From Microaerobacter geothermalis (GTDB taxonomy: Bacteria; Bacillota; Bacilli; DSM-22679), in assembly GCF_021608135.1 (NCBI RefSeq), contig NZ_JAKIHL010000024.1:1-49525 (forward strand): a stretch of 49,525 bases of DNA, written 5' to 3'. Positions 8,299 through 17,558 of this stretch are shown here, piece by piece. The notes beneath the pieces are model-generated. The model made no database searches and was not told the origin of the DNA. It was given only the letters and a program-made list of their open reading frames with translations. Every line of letters begins with the position of its first letter. Position 1 is the stretch's first letter. A program made the translations under genes and the position numbers.

Positions 8299-9966
8299 TT
8301 ATCCAAGCAAATATACCCTTGTTTCATATGGCTTTAACTTAAAATGATTTAATGTTTTCTGCCCTTTTACCTCATAGTTAGCAAGCAATAATTGCCAGCC
8401 TTCAGCGGCGAGCTCAGCAGGCAGTTTAAAAATCGGTTGTTTCTGCCCAAAATTGCAAATCACCAGTGCTTTTTGCCCACTTAAAGTTCTTGTATAGGCA
8501 AAAATCTCCTTATGCTTTTCCATAATGAGATCAAATTGGCCGTAAACGAATATCTCGTGATTTTTCCGCAATTGTATCATTTTTTTATAGAAATTCAGGA
8601 TCGAATCCGGATCATTTAGTTGCTTTTCTACATTGATTTCCGTATAGTTGGGATTTACGCCTAACCAGGGTTTTCCGGTGGTAAATCCACCATTCTCTCT
8701 GTCCGACCACTGCATCGGCGTTCTCGAATTATCTCGGCCTCGCTCCCAGATCACCTGCATAATCTTCTCATGGGAGTTTCCCTTTTCGCGCTCAATTCTG
8801 TAATAATTTTTCATTCCGACATCATTGTATTCCTCGATGGAGTTAAACTTCACATTGGTCATACCAATCTCCTGTCCCTGGTAAATGTAAGGAGTTCCCT
8901 GCATGAAAAAGTAACACGCGCCAAGCATTTTGGCACTTTGTACATGGAATTCCTGATCATTGCCCCAGGTAGAGACCGAACGCGGTTGATCGTGATTCTC
9001 AAAAAATAGTGCATTCCAGCCGACATTTTCGAGACCTTTTTGCCACTTGGCTAATGTCCTCTTTAGTCCGAGCACGTCCACCGTTTGGTTTGGTCCTTTG
9101 TCCCAAAGCCTCAAATGTTCAAACTGAAATATCATATTAAATTTTCCGTTCTCTTCCCCTACCCATTCATCGGCTTGTTCTATCTTTACTCCGTTTGCTT
9201 CGCCGACGGTCATGATGTCGTAGTGGGCAAAGGTTCTTTCTTTTAACTCAGCCAAGAATTCCTGAATCCCCTCGCGATTCATATGGCCTTCAAACGAGGG
9301 AACATAGGGAAGTCCTTTGGGATTGGGTAGATCAGGCAAGCCCGGTAGCTTTTTGATATGGCTTATGGCATCCACGCGGAATCCATCGATTCCTTTATCT
9401 AGCCACCAGTTGATCATTTTATAAATCTCCTCGCGAACCTCCCGATTTTCCCAGTTTAAATCGGGCTGCTTGCGTGAAAAGATGTGCAAGTAATATTGGC
9501 CAGTCCCTTCGTCATATTCCCAGGCAGAACCACTGAAGATGCTTTCCCAGTTATTCGGTTCACGCCCGTCTTTCCCGTCCCTCCAAATATACCAATCCCG
9601 TTTGGGACTCTCTTTAGACGAACGTGACTCGATAAACCATGGATGCTCATCACTCGTATGATTCACGACTAAGTCTAGGATCAACTTCATCCCGCGGGCG
9701 TGAACTTCCGCAAGCAGACGATCAAAATCTTCCATGGTTCCGAACTCATCCATAATTTCTTGATAATCAGAGATATCATAGCCATTATCGTCATTAGGCG
9801 ACTTATACATCGGACAAATCCAGATCACATCGATACCCAATTCTTTTAGATAATCCAGCTTAGAGATAACGCCGTGCAAATCTCCAATACCATCCCCATT
9901 ACTATCCATAAAACTCCTCAGATAGATTTGGTAGACAACCGCTTCTTTCCACCATTTCTTCTTCAT
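8299..9966 (-). CDS. GH13 alpha-glucosidase, alpha-1,4 type
   Basis: 555 residues, GH13 subfamily 31, about 60 percent like the next gene by eye, so a paralogue. Catalytic blocks: DLVVNHTSDEH, GFRVDAISHI (nucleophile Asp followed by Ala), TVGEANG (acid Glu) and ENHDQPRS. Ala after the nucleophile goes with alpha-1,4 specificity (maltose, maltotriose), whereas Val goes with alpha-1,6. No signal peptide. The ribosome site is GAGAGGAA. It lies 69 bp after the cyclomaltodextrinase gene in the same direction, likely one operon. Trehalose-6-phosphate hydrolase is a related alternative, but no trehalose PTS gene is near. Confidence 0.85.
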   Translation of the reverse strand: MKKKWWKEAVVYQIYLRSFMDSNGDGIGDLHGVISKLDYLKELGIDVIWICPMYKSPNDDNGYDISDYQEIMDEFGTMEDFDRLLAEVHARGMKLILDLVVNHTSDEHPWFIESRSSKESPKRDWYIWRDGKDGREPNNWESIFSGSAWEYDEGTGQYYLHIFSRKQPDLNWENREVREEIYKMINWWLDKGIDGFRVDAISHIKKLPGLPDLPNPKGLPYVPSFEGHMNREGIQEFLAELKERTFAHYDIMTVGEANGVKIEQADEWVGEENGKFNMIFQFEHLRLWDKGPNQTVDVLGLKRTLAKWQKGLENVGWNALFFENHDQPRSVSTWGNDQEFHVQSAKMLGACYFFMQGTPYIYQGQEIGMTNVKFNSIEEYNDVGMKNYYRIEREKGNSHEKIMQVIWERGRDNSRTPMQWSDRENGGFTTGKPWLGVNPNYTEINVEKQLNDPDSILNFYKKMIQLRKNHEIFVYGQFDLIMEKHKEIFAYTRTLSGQKALVICNFGQKQPIFKLPAELAAEGWQLLLANYEVKGQKTLNHFKLKPYETRVYLLG

Positions 9967-10035
9967 GATGTTCGTTCCTCTCTCATGACTTCAATCTATT
10001 ATTATTTACGTGAATCAAAAAATGAAATCTAAACA

Positions 10036-11784
10036 TTAGACGAGCAATACCCCTTGATATGGTTTTAATACGAGTCGAATCTCCTGATTCTTAAGTGGAT
10101 ACGTTTCTCCGCTGATCAAGTCTTGCAAACGGTCGCTCTGCTTCCATAATACGGGAACAGTCAATTCTTGCTGCAAAGAGCTATTATTAATCAATACTCC
10201 TACAGGTTGGTCTGTATCAGTTCCGCGCATGATCCCAAAAATATTGCCCGTAGGACGGATCACCCAGGTGCGGTAATTTCCTTTGGTGAGTGCCGGCAAC
10301 GATTTGCGAATTTGAATGCATTTTTTATACCAATTCAGCATCTCCTGATTCTGTTCTTCTTCTTTCCAGATAAAGGTGCGACGGCAGTCCGGATCGTTTT
10401 TGCCCTTCATTCCGATTTCATCGCCGTAATAGATCATCGGCATGCCCGGATAAGCCATCTGGAATAATACCGCAAGGCGCATTCGCTCTTCTTTCTCATC
10501 ACAAGTGGTCAAGAACCGCTCCGTATCATGGCTGTCAATGAGATTGAACATGCCGCGGTTAGCCTGGTCTTTATAACACATTTGTGCCTGAATCAAGAGA
10601 GCATTAAATTTTTCCACCCCGATGGATTGCTTGGCGAAGAATTCGAGCATCGCATCGCGGAAGAGGTAATTCATCACCGAATCGTATTGATCCCCTTGCA
10701 GCCATGGATTGGCATTATGCCAAACTTCGCCGATAATCAGCGCGTCGGCTTTGGCTCCTTTCACCACTTGGCGGAATTCGCGCCAGAATACGTGATCCAC
10801 CTCATTAGAAACATCGAGGCGCCAGCCGTCGATATCCGCTTCTTCAATCCAGTAACGGGCCACATCGAGCAAATACTTCTTCACTTTGGGATTTTTTGTG
10901 TTTAATTTAGGCATCTCCCAAACGTTGCAGGCAAATGTTTCATAGTTGGGACGAGGTTCTGTTATCACCGGTTCATCTTCAACAAAAAACCAGTCCCAAT
11001 AAGGAGATTTCTTACCCTTTTCCACGACATCCTGGAAAGCAAAAAAGTCGTATCCGCAATGGTTGAAGACTGCATCAAAAATAACGCGGATGCCTAATTT
11101 ATGAGCTTTCGCCACCATCTCTTTTACGTCTTCCAGGTCCCCAAAATGGGGATCGATTCGATAATAATCGGTTGTATTGTATTTATGATTAGAGGGAGAT
11201 TCAAAAATCGGCGTTAAGTAAATCACATTGATTCCCAAATCGGCTAGATAATCCAAGTTTTGGATAATCCCCTGTATATCACCTCCGAAGAAGTTGTTCC
11301 ATTTTGGTTCTCCGCCCCAAGGCAACACACCTTCCGGATCATTATCCGGGTTGCCGTTAGCAAACCGTTCCGGGAATATTTGATAAACAATGCTTCCATC
11401 CACCCACTCCGGAATTTCAAATAAATCCTGTTCAGTAATATAGGCATATTGGAATGGCTGACACGTGAAAAAGGATTCAGCAAACCCCCTCTCTCCATAC
11501 CAGATTCCCTTTTCTCCATCGCTTAGGTAAAAGACATAGCGCAGTCTTCCGGTTTCCGTCTTAAGCACCGCTTCAAAATAATCGTGAAGATCAGTAGAGC
11601 CTACTTTCTCTAAGACCACGATTTGCTCTTTCCCTGTTTCATAAGATGTATAACGATCGCCATGTACCACCTCTACTTTTTGCAGATCTCCCTTTTTTGC
11701 CCGTAATCTAACCTTTAATCTTTGCCGATCCAAAGGAAAGGCATATGAACCAAAAGCGTCGTGATAGATAGCCTCCAAATGCAT
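10036..11784 (-). CDS. Neopullulanase / cyclomaltodextrinase / maltogenic amylase
   Basis: 582 residues, GH13 subfamily 20. An N-terminal CBM34-like beta domain (about 1-125) precedes the catalytic barrel, as is usual for this group, whose members form domain-swapped dimers. Catalytic blocks: DAVFNHCG, GWRLDVSNEVDH (nucleophile Asp), IGEVWH (acid Glu) and LIDSHDTERF. No signal peptide, so it acts on dextrins or cyclodextrins after import, giving maltose and glucose. AGGAGG lies 10 bases before the ATG. It sits 85 bp past the permease gene malG, like nplT/yvdF in Bacillus maltodextrin clusters. Confidence 0.9.
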   Translation of the reverse strand: MHLEAIYHDAFGSYAFPLDRQRLKVRLRAKKGDLQKVEVVHGDRYTSYETGKEQIVVLEKVGSTDLHDYFEAVLKTETGRLRYVFYLSDGEKGIWYGERGFAESFFTCQPFQYAYITEQDLFEIPEWVDGSIVYQIFPERFANGNPDNDPEGVLPWGGEPKWNNFFGGDIQGIIQNLDYLADLGINVIYLTPIFESPSNHKYNTTDYYRIDPHFGDLEDVKEMVAKAHKLGIRVIFDAVFNHCGYDFFAFQDVVEKGKKSPYWDWFFVEDEPVITEPRPNYETFACNVWEMPKLNTKNPKVKKYLLDVARYWIEEADIDGWRLDVSNEVDHVFWREFRQVVKGAKADALIIGEVWHNANPWLQGDQYDSVMNYLFRDAMLEFFAKQSIGVEKFNALLIQAQMCYKDQANRGMFNLIDSHDTERFLTTCDEKEERMRLAVLFQMAYPGMPMIYYGDEIGMKGKNDPDCRRTFIWKEEEQNQEMLNWYKKCIQIRKSLPALTKGNYRTWVIRPTGNIFGIMRGTDTDQPVGVLINNSSLQQELTVPVLWKQSDRLQDLISGETYPLKNQEIRLVLKPYQGVLLV

Positions 11785-11869
11785 AGATTTCTTTTCCTCC
11801 TATAGAAAGATATCATTTATTCATTTGCAACTGACATTCAATCAGATTCCGATTCATTAGAGGATTGAA

Positions 11870-12727
11870 TCAGCCCTTGTTCGCGCCCGCTTTTAAACCT
11901 TCAACCAAATGTTTCTGGAAAAGCAGAAAGAGGATCGTGATCGGTACGGCAACAAGTACGGCCCCTGCAGCAAAGGTGGTGAACTCCGTATTTCCCCGTC
12001 CCGTAACCATCTCGAATAAGCCAACCGCAAGTGTCTTCTTCTCATCTGAACGAAGAACCAAGCGTGCAAAAATGAAATCCATCCATGGGCCGATGAAGTT
12101 GCTTACCGCGACAAACACGAGAATCGGTTTCGACAAAGGCATCATCACTTTGAAGAAAATCGTCAAATTTCCGGCACCATCCAGTTTAGCCGCTTCCTCC
12201 AAACTTCTGGGCAAAGCATCAAAATATCCCTTTACCAGCCAGGCTCCAAACGGGATCGAACCCCCTGCATAAACAAGGATTAAGCCCCAATGGTTGTCTA
12301 ACAAGTTAAGCTGTAGCAACAAGATATAGATCGCAATCATCCCCATAAACCCCGGAAACATTTGCAGAACAAGCATCGCCATCAATCCTTGCCTTCTGCC
12401 GGGGAAGCGGTACCTTGAGAAGGCGTATGCTGCCGTAACAACAAGAAACGTAGACAGGATCATATTCCAGAAGGCAATAAACAATGTATTCTTATACCAT
12501 AAGACATACTCGGTCCCACTCCATAGCCGTTCAAAGTGCTTAAAGGTCAGTTTATCAGGGAGAAGCTTGGTTGCACTTAAGGTATCCCCTGGATTTAAGG
12601 AACCCATGATTACCCACAAAACAGGATAAATAATGGCGATCGCCGTGGCGGTTAAAATGGTATAGATGATCAAGAGCGTGATTCGCTCTCTCCATACCAT
12701 ATTCATGTGAAACTTTTTGATACTCAT
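11870..12727 (-). CDS. mdxG: Maltodextrin ABC transporter permease, MalG/MdxG type
   Basis: 285 residues, binding-protein-dependent permease with six predicted membrane segments. The EAA loop that contacts the ATPase is visible as SLEEAAKLDGAGNL with the conserved glycine. Its ATG overlaps the stop of the partner permease (ATGA, 12724-12727), so the two are translationally coupled. The pair forms the membrane channel for maltodextrins; the ATPase is probably the MsmX-like protein at 21-22 kb, since none is encoded in this operon. Confidence 0.92.
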   Translation of the reverse strand: MSIKKFHMNMVWRERITLLIIYTILTATAIAIIYPVLWVIMGSLNPGDTLSATKLLPDKLTFKHFERLWSGTEYVLWYKNTLFIAFWNMILSTFLVVTAAYAFSRYRFPGRRQGLMAMLVLQMFPGFMGMIAIYILLLQLNLLDNHWGLILVYAGGSIPFGAWLVKGYFDALPRSLEEAAKLDGAGNLTIFFKVMMPLSKPILVFVAVSNFIGPWMDFIFARLVLRSDEKKTLAVGLFEMVTGRGNTEFTTFAAGAVLVAVPITILFLLFQKHLVEGLKAGANKG

Positions 12728-14031
12728 TGTGACATCATATCCTCCTCTCTGAAGGCTCTCGTTCTTCTGAAATTGTAAATTGATAGGGCTGCCACAACAA
12801 TAAAGATGAGGATTGATACCACAGAGGCGATGTTAAACTTATTCTGTTCTAGGGTTAGTTTATAAAGCCAGGTAATGAGAATATCTGTTGACCCTGCATA
12901 AGTATAATCCGGGTTGACAGGTCCGCCTGAGGTTAAGAAGTAAATCAGCCCGAAATTGTTAAAGTTTCCGGCAAAACCCATAATCAAAAGCGGTGTAGTT
13001 GAAAAAACTACAATTGGGAACATAATTTTCCAAAATTTTTGCCAAGCAGTTGCCCCATCTACTTCTGCCGCCTCATACAACTCTTTGTCAATTGAGGTCA
13101 TGACACCAGACATCAACAACATCCAGAAAGGAAACCCGAGCCATAGATTCACCATGAATAAAGTCATCTTCGCCCAGAAGGGATCGGAAAACCACGGAAT
13201 CGGATCAAATCCGATCACTTGCAAATACTTATTTAAAGGACCAAACTCCCCGTTAAAAATATTGCGCATGATCAATGTAGAGATAAATCCAGGCACCGCC
13301 CATGGTAGAATAAAAATTGCCCGCCAAAACCGTTTAAAACGGATCTTTCGGTGACCCAGTAAGGAGGCAAATAACATGCCGACAAAATAAATCGAAATCG
13401 TGGAGATTATCGCCCAAATAAATGTCCAGATAAAAACGCCATAAAAAGTTCTACTCCATGTTTTGAGCTGAAACAAATCAACAAAGCTCTTAAAGCCAAC
13501 CCAATCAACCAAATTTTTCGGTGGCAAATAATTGGGGCCAGAATAGTTGGTAAAAGCAATGGCTATCCCAAAAATTAAAGGCAGAATTGTTAAAAATGCG
13601 GTAAAAAGAACCGCTGGAGTAAGCATCACGTAGGGAAAACCGTTTTCCCAAATATTTCTCAAAGTTTGTTTAATATTGTTAGGAACTCCGCCCTCATCCC
13701 TTATCTTTCCTGTTTTGTACGCATCGCGAATGTTTAAATAGTAGATCCATATAAAAAGCAAGAACGCTATAAGATAGATGATCCCCTCGATCATTAAGAA
13801 GATGGAGTGATCCCCAGGATAAACGATTCTACCAGCTTTGCGGATTTGCGGGGTTTCCCCAAGCGTTGTAAGTCCCCACATCGCCCATTGGAACGGGAGA
13901 GACCAAAAGATGAGCACGTAGGCTTCCAGCAAAAGCAAAAATATTCCTTTTGCAAACTGCCGATGGTATAGTTGTCCCAAACCCATAAACAGCAATGAAA
14001 GAAGCGCGCCGACTTTCGCTTTTGATTTCAT
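12724..14031 (-). CDS. mdxF: Maltodextrin ABC transporter permease, MalF/MdxF type
   Basis: 435 residues. The first 110 hold a short hydrophobic module (GALLSLLFMGLGQLYHRQ), a TM2/DUF5683-like hairpin common at the start of Bacillus MdxF proteins, then the usual permease domain with its EAA loop (LYEAAEVDGATAWQ). About eight membrane segments in all. Start: ATG at 14031 with GAGGG 7 bases before it; the ATG at 14049 has a weaker AAAGGA and remains possible. It lies between the binding-protein gene (91 bp upstream, with a hairpin in the gap) and mdxG. Confidence 0.9.
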   Translation of the reverse strand: MKSKAKVGALLSLLFMGLGQLYHRQFAKGIFLLLLEAYVLIFWSLPFQWAMWGLTTLGETPQIRKAGRIVYPGDHSIFLMIEGIIYLIAFLLFIWIYYLNIRDAYKTGKIRDEGGVPNNIKQTLRNIWENGFPYVMLTPAVLFTAFLTILPLIFGIAIAFTNYSGPNYLPPKNLVDWVGFKSFVDLFQLKTWSRTFYGVFIWTFIWAIISTISIYFVGMLFASLLGHRKIRFKRFWRAIFILPWAVPGFISTLIMRNIFNGEFGPLNKYLQVIGFDPIPWFSDPFWAKMTLFMVNLWLGFPFWMLLMSGVMTSIDKELYEAAEVDGATAWQKFWKIMFPIVVFSTTPLLIMGFAGNFNNFGLIYFLTSGGPVNPDYTYAGSTDILITWLYKLTLEQNKFNIASVVSILIFIVVAALSIYNFRRTRAFREEDMMSQ

Positions 14032-14074
14032 CACTTTTCCCTCTTTCATATAAAAAATCCTTTATATGGAACAC

Positions 14075-14100
14075 AAGCCAATACCGTAAGGTACTGGCCT
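14075..14100 (-). other. Intercistronic hairpin between mdxE and mdxF
   Basis: AGGCCAGTACC, loop TTAC, GGTATTGGCTT: an 11 bp stem with two G-T pairs and no T run after it. Hairpins of this kind after a binding-protein gene usually protect the upstream transcript or partly terminate it, so more binding protein than permease is made. Confidence 0.6.
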
Positions 14101-14121
14101 GTATTTTATTCTTAATTGTAA

Positions 14122-15438
14122 TTATTTAAAAGTCTGAATCGCATCCGTAATTTGTTGAACAGCTGAATCTAATGCTGCTTTGGGTTCAGCCTGGCCATTC
14201 CAGATGGCATTAAATGCCTGGCCCATCGGTCCCCAAACGGTTTGCATTTGTGGGATGTTTGGCATCGGTACCGCAACTAAAGCTTGCTCTAAGAATGCAC
14301 GACCAACTTCATCTTGTTTAATCATTTCATTGTTAAGTGCCGATTTCGTCGCCGGAATTTGACCTGTCATTTCATAGCGTTTGAACAGCATTTCCTCACT
14401 GGTTGAAAATTTCGCATATAAGGTTGCTGCATTTGGATACTTGGTATACGCATTTACGTAGTAAGCCTTAATTCCCATGAAACTAGTCGGATTTTTTCCA
14501 TTATCCAATTTTGGTAGTGGGATAACCCCAAAGTTGACGCCAGCATCCCGATAATCCTTAAGGGCCCAAGGACCGTTCATATCAAACATCAGCTTTCCTT
14601 CTTTAAAAAATTGACCTTTTACGTCGTAAGTAACATCTTCCACTTTCAGCGGGAGAATTTCATTTTGCAGACGCTTCATAAACTCACCGGCTTTTAAGGC
14701 ACCTTCGTTGTTTAAGCCAAGATCGGATGGATCAGTATTGTTATTACCGAAGATGTAACCTCCATATCCGCCCAGAAAGGCATACGTAAAATAGAAGTTT
14801 CCGGGTTCCATCATAAAACCAAATTTTTTATCTTCAGACTTGAGATCATTAAATGCTTTGGATTGCTCAATCAGCTCTTCCCATGTTTCAGGTACTTGTT
14901 TTACCAAATCTTTGTTGTAGTAAAGGGCATAGGTCTCAATGGAAACAGGATAGCCATAGAGCGTATCATTTGCCGAAACACCTTGGATGACATTCTCCAT
15001 GAATCTCTCTTTGTACTCATCGGGATAGAAATTCTCAAGAATTAAACCAGCTGCCTCCATGTTTCCGGTATGGTCATGGGCTCCCAAAAATACATCAGCC
15101 CCTAGCCCTGCAGGTCCATCGGTTTGTAGCTTGCCAGGCGCATCGGTGTGTCCAACTTCTTCAACGGTAACTGGCACTCCGTATTTCTTCGTGAACTCTT
15201 CCGACACATACCTTGCCCATTCACTTTCAGCGTCACCGTTACTCCAAACTATAAGTTCTGCACCGTCTTCAGGTTTTAGTTCCGATTCAGCTCCTGTTGC
15301 CGAATCAATTCCAGTGCCCGATGTCTCACTCTCCACTAGATTCCCCCCAGCTTGTTGCGGAGGTTTCGCACAAGCCACGAGTACACTCATGAGCAGCACT
15401 AAAACAGCTGCTATGACTACCAGTTTTTTGTGTCTCAT
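14122..15438 (-). CDS. mdxE: Maltodextrin-binding lipoprotein of an ABC transporter
   Basis: 438 residues, family 1 extracellular solute-binding protein. A lipoprotein signal is clear: positively charged start, hydrophobic run, then LVAC with Cys near residue 23, followed by a Ser/Gly/Glu-rich linker. The mature domain has EVGHTDAPGKL and ALKDYRDAGVNFGVIPLP, typical of maltose/maltodextrin binders. It hands sugar to MdxF/MdxG. GGAGAGG precedes the ATG. A LacI-type operator stands 58 bases upstream. Confidence 0.92.
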   Translation of the reverse strand: MRHKKLVVIAAVLVLLMSVLVACAKPPQQAGGNLVESETSGTGIDSATGAESELKPEDGAELIVWSNGDAESEWARYVSEEFTKKYGVPVTVEEVGHTDAPGKLQTDGPAGLGADVFLGAHDHTGNMEAAGLILENFYPDEYKERFMENVIQGVSANDTLYGYPVSIETYALYYNKDLVKQVPETWEELIEQSKAFNDLKSEDKKFGFMMEPGNFYFTYAFLGGYGGYIFGNNNTDPSDLGLNNEGALKAGEFMKRLQNEILPLKVEDVTYDVKGQFFKEGKLMFDMNGPWALKDYRDAGVNFGVIPLPKLDNGKNPTSFMGIKAYYVNAYTKYPNAATLYAKFSTSEEMLFKRYEMTGQIPATKSALNNEMIKQDEVGRAFLEQALVAVPMPNIPQMQTVWGPMGQAFNAIWNGQAEPKAALDSAVQQITDAIQTFK

Positions 15439-15495
15439 TTGATCCCCTCTCCTTTTTTGTTAAAAATTTCGTACCTTATTCCGCCCTGGTGTTGA

Positions 15496-15507
15496 GCAAA
15501 CGTTTGC
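15496..15507. promoter_or_regulatory. LacI-type operator upstream of mdxE
   Basis: Perfect 12 bp palindrome GCAAACGTTTGC with the CG centre typical of LacI/GalR sites. Related sites stand at 17299, 17486 and 18692 around the LacI-family gene, so this is very likely its operator. Confidence 0.8.
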
Positions 15508-15696
15508 ACATTAGCTAAAAAATTTAACCTCTATCTGAAAGGGTTTTCATAAGGTATTTGTTTCCATTTTAATATGTTATGGGCAAAAAAACAATCTCTT
15601 TTTTCTTTCTTTTTTTAAATTTTGCGCAAACGCATAGCATTACTCCTATTGGTTCTTCGTACGATATTTCGATATTTAGTCTACTATCCCTCTTGA

Positions 15697-17250
15697 TTAC
15701 TGAGCTAAAATCAGCGTACTGTAGGGCTGCATTTCCACGATACGATTTAATTTATCTGCTGAGCCTTTGTCACTGGTAAAGAATTTCTTCTTATAGACCG
15801 ACTCGTCTTCCGGTAGTGAAAAAGTTTTTGTTACACCGCTTAGGTTATGTAACACAAGAAGGGATTGATTACCTAAAACCCGTTTGAAGGCAACAATTCC
15901 GATTTCATTCACCTTGGAACGTTCAATTTCCCCCAAAACTAAGATATCGCTAGACCTACGCACCTGAATTAGTTTTTTATAATACTGATACAATGAGTTT
16001 TCCTCTTCAATTTGAGTTTCGAGGGCGATCTTTTCCCTCTCTCTGTTGTATTTGGATACGATCCATCGACTTTCACCCTCTTTTTTATCTGTAGACCAAA
16101 CAAATGGTTCTCGGATATATTCATCCGGTTTCATCCCCTGCATACCAATCTCTTCTCCATAATAAAGAAATGGCGATCCAGGCAATGTAAGCAGTATGGC
16201 AGCAGCCATTCTCGCCTTGTTTACGTCTCCTTTAAATAGACTCATTACGCGATTCTGATCATGATTGGTAAGAAAGATTGAATCGACGTAATTTTCGTCC
16301 ATTTTTTTGAAATATTCTCGCATCCTTTTTAAACCCGAAACGATGCCAGTATCTTTTCCCTGCTGAACAGCTCTCACAATTCTTTCGGCTAAATCAAAAT
16401 TAAAGGTCGAATTGAGGCCATCGTCTTGCAAGTAAGGTGCGGTCACTGTTGCTGTATCCCATACTTCACCGACAAGGAATACATCTTCCTTTACCGTCTG
16501 CATCGCTTTACGGAATTCTTTCCACCAGGCATAATTTTTCTCTTTTTCTTGATCGGGATATATATATTTTGCAGCATCTAAACGGAATCCCTCGACACCT
16601 ACTTCTTGCAGCCAGAACTTCCCAATTTTGATTATTTCCGCTCGTACATCCGGATTATCATAGTTTAAATCTGGCATTCCTTCCCAGAATGTACTGTAAT
16701 ATTTGTTCTTTCCTAAACCATACCAGAGCTGTTGATTCCAATCTCCTCGTTCCAGTAAGTTTGTCTTTTCATCTGCCCAAATATACCAATCGCGGTAGGG
16801 ACTGTTTTCATCCTTGATCGCTTCCTGAAACCATGGATTCTGATTGCTTGTATGGTTCACTACCAAATCTATTATGATTTTAATGTCACGCTTTTTTGCT
16901 TCGGCAACAAGTATTTTCATGTCTTCTAGTGTTCCATATTCCGGATCGATATCATAATAATTGATTACGTCATACTTGTGATAACTGGGGGAGGGATTGA
17001 TCGGCATAAGCCAAATTCCCTCGACGCCGAGTTCTTGCAAATAATCCAGCTTGGCAATAACCCCTTTCAGATCACCAATTCCATCCCCGTTTGAATCATA
17101 GAAGGCCCTTACAAAAATTTCATAGAAAACGGCATTCGGCCACTCGGACACCCGCTGTTTTTCTTGCTGAAAGTTGCACCCCGCTACTAACAAACTTAGT
17201 AGGATAACCAATGTAAGCGCTTTCTTTCCATGTTGAAAAACCGGTACCAA
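15697..17250 (-). CDS. Lipoprotein alpha-amylase (GH13), cell-surface
   Basis: 517 residues. Starts with a basic N-terminus, a hydrophobic run and the lipobox LVAGC (Cys near 25), so it is exported and anchored to the outer face of the membrane. GH13 blocks: DLVVNHTSNQ, GFRLDAAKYI (nucleophile Asp), LVGEVWD (acid Glu), LTNHDQNRV. It should cut starch or long dextrins into pieces for MdxE. The start is TTG at 17250 preceded by GAGGTGAGGAG; spacing is a little short. It is the first gene of the minus-strand maltodextrin cluster, 258 bp before mdxE, with its own operator at 17299. Confidence 0.88.
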   Translation of the reverse strand: MVPVFQHGKKALTLVILLSLLVAGCNFQQEKQRVSEWPNAVFYEIFVRAFYDSNGDGIGDLKGVIAKLDYLQELGVEGIWLMPINPSPSYHKYDVINYYDIDPEYGTLEDMKILVAEAKKRDIKIIIDLVVNHTSNQNPWFQEAIKDENSPYRDWYIWADEKTNLLERGDWNQQLWYGLGKNKYYSTFWEGMPDLNYDNPDVRAEIIKIGKFWLQEVGVEGFRLDAAKYIYPDQEKEKNYAWWKEFRKAMQTVKEDVFLVGEVWDTATVTAPYLQDDGLNSTFNFDLAERIVRAVQQGKDTGIVSGLKRMREYFKKMDENYVDSIFLTNHDQNRVMSLFKGDVNKARMAAAILLTLPGSPFLYYGEEIGMQGMKPDEYIREPFVWSTDKKEGESRWIVSKYNREREKIALETQIEEENSLYQYYKKLIQVRRSSDILVLGEIERSKVNEIGIVAFKRVLGNQSLLVLHNLSGVTKTFSLPEDESVYKKKFFTSDKGSADKLNRIVEMQPYSTLILAQ

Positions 17251-17298
17251 TTTCTCCTCACCTCTTCCGTTGGATTCTGTACTCTGTTATCAATTCGT

Positions 17299-17310
17299 GC
17301 AAACGTTTTC
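17299..17310. promoter_or_regulatory. LacI-type operator upstream of the amylase gene
   Basis: GCAAACGTTTTC, one base from the perfect palindrome at 15496, about 50 bases before the amylase start codon in the divergent region shared with the regulator gene. Confidence 0.7.
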
Positions 17311-17443
17311 TTAAACATCACGTTCATTTTAATGTCTTATCCAACTTGTTGCAATCATTTGGTTTGCGTTTTTTCGAACTTTCCTCGTGTAGCTATTAAA
17401 TTCTGTTCATTGTCTTTGTTAGTAATATCGTGAATTCTTTAGA

Positions 17444-17499
17444 TTGACTTATTATAATAAAATCTTTATGATTTATCTATCGAAGGAAAACGTTTGCCT
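17444..17499 (+). promoter_or_regulatory. Promoter and operator of the LacI-family regulator gene
   Basis: TTGACT (17444-17449), 18 bases, TATGAT (17468-17473), then GGAAAACGTTTGCC (about 17486-17499) at the transcription start. An operator in that place means the regulator represses itself. The 308 bp gap 17251-17558 otherwise holds only the amylase operator. Confidence 0.75.
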
Positions 17500-17558
17500 C
17501 AATTTTCTTTGACATGTACAACATCCTTAACAATGAGTTACTATTTGGAGGAATTTTT

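Noticed and set aside
15620..15640. Second LacI-like operator (TTTGCGCAAACG) upstream of mdxE
   Set aside because: Its dyad centre is GC rather than CG and it differs from the four consistent operators.
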